Source: Candidatus Omnitrophota bacterium | GTDB lineage: Bacteria; Omnitrophota; Gorgyraeia; B26-G9 | DNA: 32,721 nucleotides | NCBI GenBank assembly: GCA_018813905.1 | Contig: JAHJAO010000118.1 | Coordinates: 1 to 32,721 of the forward strand | Direction: 5' to 3' | Shown here: piece by piece, positions 31,189-32,721 of the stretch | Layout: the number at the start of each line of letters is the position of its first letter | Position numbering within the stretch: the stretch's first letter is position 1 | Translations under genes and position numbers: made by a program | The notes under the pieces: model-generated | Databases searched by the model: none | What the model was told of the DNA's origin: nothing | Seen by the model: the letters and a program-made list of their open reading frames with translations, nothing else

Positions 31189-32208
31189 CTATCCTCGCAG
31201 CGCCAGGCCAATAGACACCGACAGCAAGGGCCCTAGTTCAATAATGCGTGCTTTCGGCAGATTTTCGCTGATTTTCAACATCTGCGTCGGGTCCCAAATC
31301 GCCACATCCAGGCCTAATATGCTATTTAATACTTTATCTAAGCCTTTAAACTTAGCCGTTCCTCCGGTAATAAAGACTTTATTTACTACCTCTCCCAATT
31401 GACTTTCGCAGAAGTTAAAGGATAGCCGCAACTCCGTACACAGCTTATCCAATACCGGTTTTATCGCCCCCAATAAATCGCCGTACCTTCCTTTGGGGTC
31501 TTGCTTTAAACTCTCAGCTTCCGCAGCAGTTATTTCAAATTCCTCAAGTATCGCTTTATTTAATTCATTGCCGCCAAGCGGCACGTCCCGGCTAAAATAG
31601 GGCACTTCGTTATGCAATATCGTGGTGCTGGTAATATCCGCACCAATATCCAAAACGGCAATAATGCCTTTATTCTGCTGACCCAAAAGCTGAAAAGAAT
31701 TAACGATAGCAAAGGAATCTATATCTATAATCTGGGCCGACAGGCCCGCTTCTTTTAGGATATCTATCCGCTCCTGGACAATTTCTTTTTTTGCGGCAAC
31801 AAGCAGTACCCGGATCTTCTCCGTGTTCTTAATATTTTCTAAAATTTGAAAATCATAATTTATCTCTTCCGCGTTAAACGGTATATATTTGCCGACGCTC
31901 AATTTTAAAGCTTTACCCAGCTCTTCTTTGCTCATCTTGGGCATCTGAATATAGCGAACAATCACCGTCTGCCCGGAAACAGAGGTATTAATATACTTTG
32001 CCGTAAGCTGCAACCTTTCCATAATCGCCTTTATTGCCTGCACGACATCGCTGCGTTTTGAGCTTTTTAAAGGCTGAATTTCAAAATTCGTAATCTCCCG
32101 GGTCCCCGAACGCGCCTCGTGCAATATCTGCACCATCTTGACGCTGGAATTGCCGATATCTAATCCGATATTCAGCTTTGATTTTGGAGTGCCAATTTTT
32201 TTTAACAC
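31189..32208 (-). CDS. pilM: Type IV pilus assembly ATPase-fold protein PilM
   Basis: This 339-residue cytoplasmic actin-like protein has the FtsA/PilM fold. The phosphate-1 loop is GLDIGNSSVK (15-24), the second phosphate loop is AVLDIGADITSTTI, and the adenosine motif is VFITGGTAKFKGL. It binds PilN at the inner membrane. The start codon is GTG with little Shine-Dalgarno support, but a later start would cut into the first nucleotide loop. It is the first gene of the 19-gene minus-strand array and has a promoter about 75 bp upstream. Confidence 0.93.
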   Translation of the reverse strand: MLKKIGTPKSKLNIGLDIGNSSVKMVQILHEARSGTREITNFEIQPLKSSKRSDVVQAIKAIMERLQLTAKYINTSVSGQTVIVRYIQMPKMSKEELGKALKLSVGKYIPFNAEEINYDFQILENIKNTEKIRVLLVAAKKEIVQERIDILKEAGLSAQIIDIDSFAIVNSFQLLGQQNKGIIAVLDIGADITSTTILHNEVPYFSRDVPLGGNELNKAILEEFEITAAEAESLKQDPKGRYGDLLGAIKPVLDKLCTELRLSFNFCESQLGEVVNKVFITGGTAKFKGLDKVLNSILGLDVAIWDPTQMLKISENLPKARIIELGPLLSVSIGLALRG

Positions 32209-32284
32209 GTTATTCTTATTGGAGTTGTAACATTCCCCGTTTCGCCGAGAGTATCCTTTGCCAATTTAATAATTTGGTGTATTT

Positions 32285-32313
32285 AGTTTAACACAGATTA
32301 GAAGAGCAATCAA
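32285..32313 (-). promoter_or_regulatory. Sigma70-like promoter for pilM operon
   Basis: On the minus strand TTGATT (32308-32313) and TAAACT (32285-32290) are separated by 17 bp. The leader would be about 70 nt. Within it ATTGG (32264-32268) and CCAAT (32219-32223 region) could close a stem around a small CTCG/CGGG hairpin, so a structured leader is possible. The -35 box overlaps the stop of the mtaB remnant. Confidence 0.5.
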
Positions 32314-32417
32314 GCTATAAGTAAAGCGGAAATCTTAATTTTTCTCTCCAACATAAACTCTGTTTCGTATTGATTTACTTTGCAGCCAAAACTATAAAAG
32401 GAACACGTTTTATCCAT
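32310..32417 (-). pseudogene. Remnant of mtaB-like (MiaB family) methylthiotransferase start
   Basis: A 36-codon minus-strand frame reads MDKTCSFYSFGCKVNQYETE and then diverges and stops. The segment SFGCKVNQYETE is the N-terminal signature of MtaB, the tRNA t6A37 methylthiotransferase, including the first cysteine of its accessory 4Fe-4S cluster and at the right distance from the start Met. The intact enzyme has about 430 residues, but only the first ~21 are preserved. No continuation is visible in the other two frames before pilM. It is therefore a broken gene, and the pilM promoter has its -35 box at its stop codon. Confidence 0.6.
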
Positions 32418-32444
32418 CGTCCGCCAAAACAAAAATACCCTTGT

Positions 32445-32690
32445 TCAGTTGAATCTCCAGTTAACTTCTCCGCTTTTCTTCTCATATTCCGCCCGGCCGT
32501 AAATTACCATTTTGTCGTTATCGGACATGCGGCATACTTGTATGGAAATAGTTTCAAGTTCCGGATATTCCTCAAGCAAGCCCACGATCATATCCATGGC
32601 AAGTTGTTTTGTTAACACTTTTGACTTAGACGCAGTTTTTAGATAGAGGCTAAAGGCAAGAAATGTATCACCAAACCGGACATCTTCCAT
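32445..32690 (-). CDS. Small protein of unknown function
   Basis: This 81-residue frame begins MEDVRFGDTFLAF and has mixed hydrophobic and charged composition with a helix-like middle (KQLAMDMIVGLLEEYPELETISIQV) and a beta-like C-terminal part. An AGGA stands about 8 bases before the ATG, and base composition is coding-like. I do not recognise a family. It ends 27 bp before the mtaB remnant and may be the last gene of an operon that continues beyond the window. The opposite-strand frame across it looks non-coding. Confidence 0.5.
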   Translation of the reverse strand: MEDVRFGDTFLAFSLYLKTASKSKVLTKQLAMDMIVGLLEEYPELETISIQVCRMSDNDKMVIYGRAEYEKKSGEVNWRFN

Positions 32691-32721
32691 AATAAAATCC
32701 TGCTGAAAGCTGCGGTATCCG

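Noticed and set aside
32219-32275. Possible riboswitch (c-di-GMP type) in the pilM leader
   Set aside because: A GGCAAA-like string and a small GNRA-type hairpin are present, but the second helix and conserved core are missing and the leader is too short.

Overview
This 32.7 kb stretch looks like ordinary chromosome of an uncultivated, diderm (Gram-negative-type) bacterium. Moderate GC, very tight packing, a PilMNOPQ pilus assembly operon with an outer-membrane secretin, an ATP-dependent DNA ligase of archaeal style, an AmmeMemoRadiSam-type radical SAM protein and a bacterial Ski2-like helicase together suggest the Omnitrophota (OP3)/PVC neighbourhood. That placement is inference from gene content. 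I see no rRNA, tRNA, CRISPR array, IS element or prophage.

Layout. (1) Positions 1-210 hold a 3'-truncated M15-type dipeptidase. (2) Positions 216-6208, minus strand, form a six-gene operon: dTDP-glucose dehydratase rfbB, dTDP-rhamnose reductase rfbD, a UDP-glucuronate decarboxylase, a Nudix hydrolase, an ATP-dependent DNA ligase and the AmmeMemoRadiSam radical SAM enzyme. Tandem sigma70-like promoters drive it from a 477 bp divergent regulatory region. (3) On the other side of that region is a GH94/GT36-type glycoside phosphorylase (6686-9409, plus). (4) A convergent pair follows (CheC-like phosphatase, then an AEC transporter, minus strand), and then a Ski2-like helicase read divergently from the CheC-like gene. 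Both promoters of this divergent pair sit so close to their ATGs that the mRNAs should be nearly leaderless. (5) Positions 13024-15411, minus: lipoyl carrier protein, Lrp/AsnC regulator, class I aminotransferase, small secreted protein. (6) Positions 15617-32208, minus: 19 closely spaced or overlapping genes, pilMNOPQ - DUF2344 - rng - rplU - rpmA - obg - proB - proA - nadD - CNNM/CBS protein - rsfS - HD-GYP - argS - lpdA - lipB. (7) The right edge holds a small unknown ORF and a 36-codon remnant of the start of an mtaB-like methylthiotransferase gene, inside which the pil promoter lies.

How the genes work together. The pil genes build the inner-membrane platform (M, N, O), the connector (P) and the outer-membrane channel (Q) of a type IV pilus. 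The rng-rplU-rpmA-obg-rsfS group serves ribosome assembly and RNA processing, and proB/proA make the proline precursor. LipB, dihydrolipoyl dehydrogenase and the free-standing lipoyl protein belong to one lipoate-dependent system whose E1/E2 parts are not in the window. RfbB, RfbD and the decarboxylase supply rhamnose and xylose nucleotide sugars for surface polysaccharide.

No complete new system is visible. The points most worth a second look are the broken gene starts left at operon borders, the probable AUU start codon of rsfS, the leaderless divergent pair, the co-transcribed Nudix-ligase pair, and the orphan lipoyl carrier.
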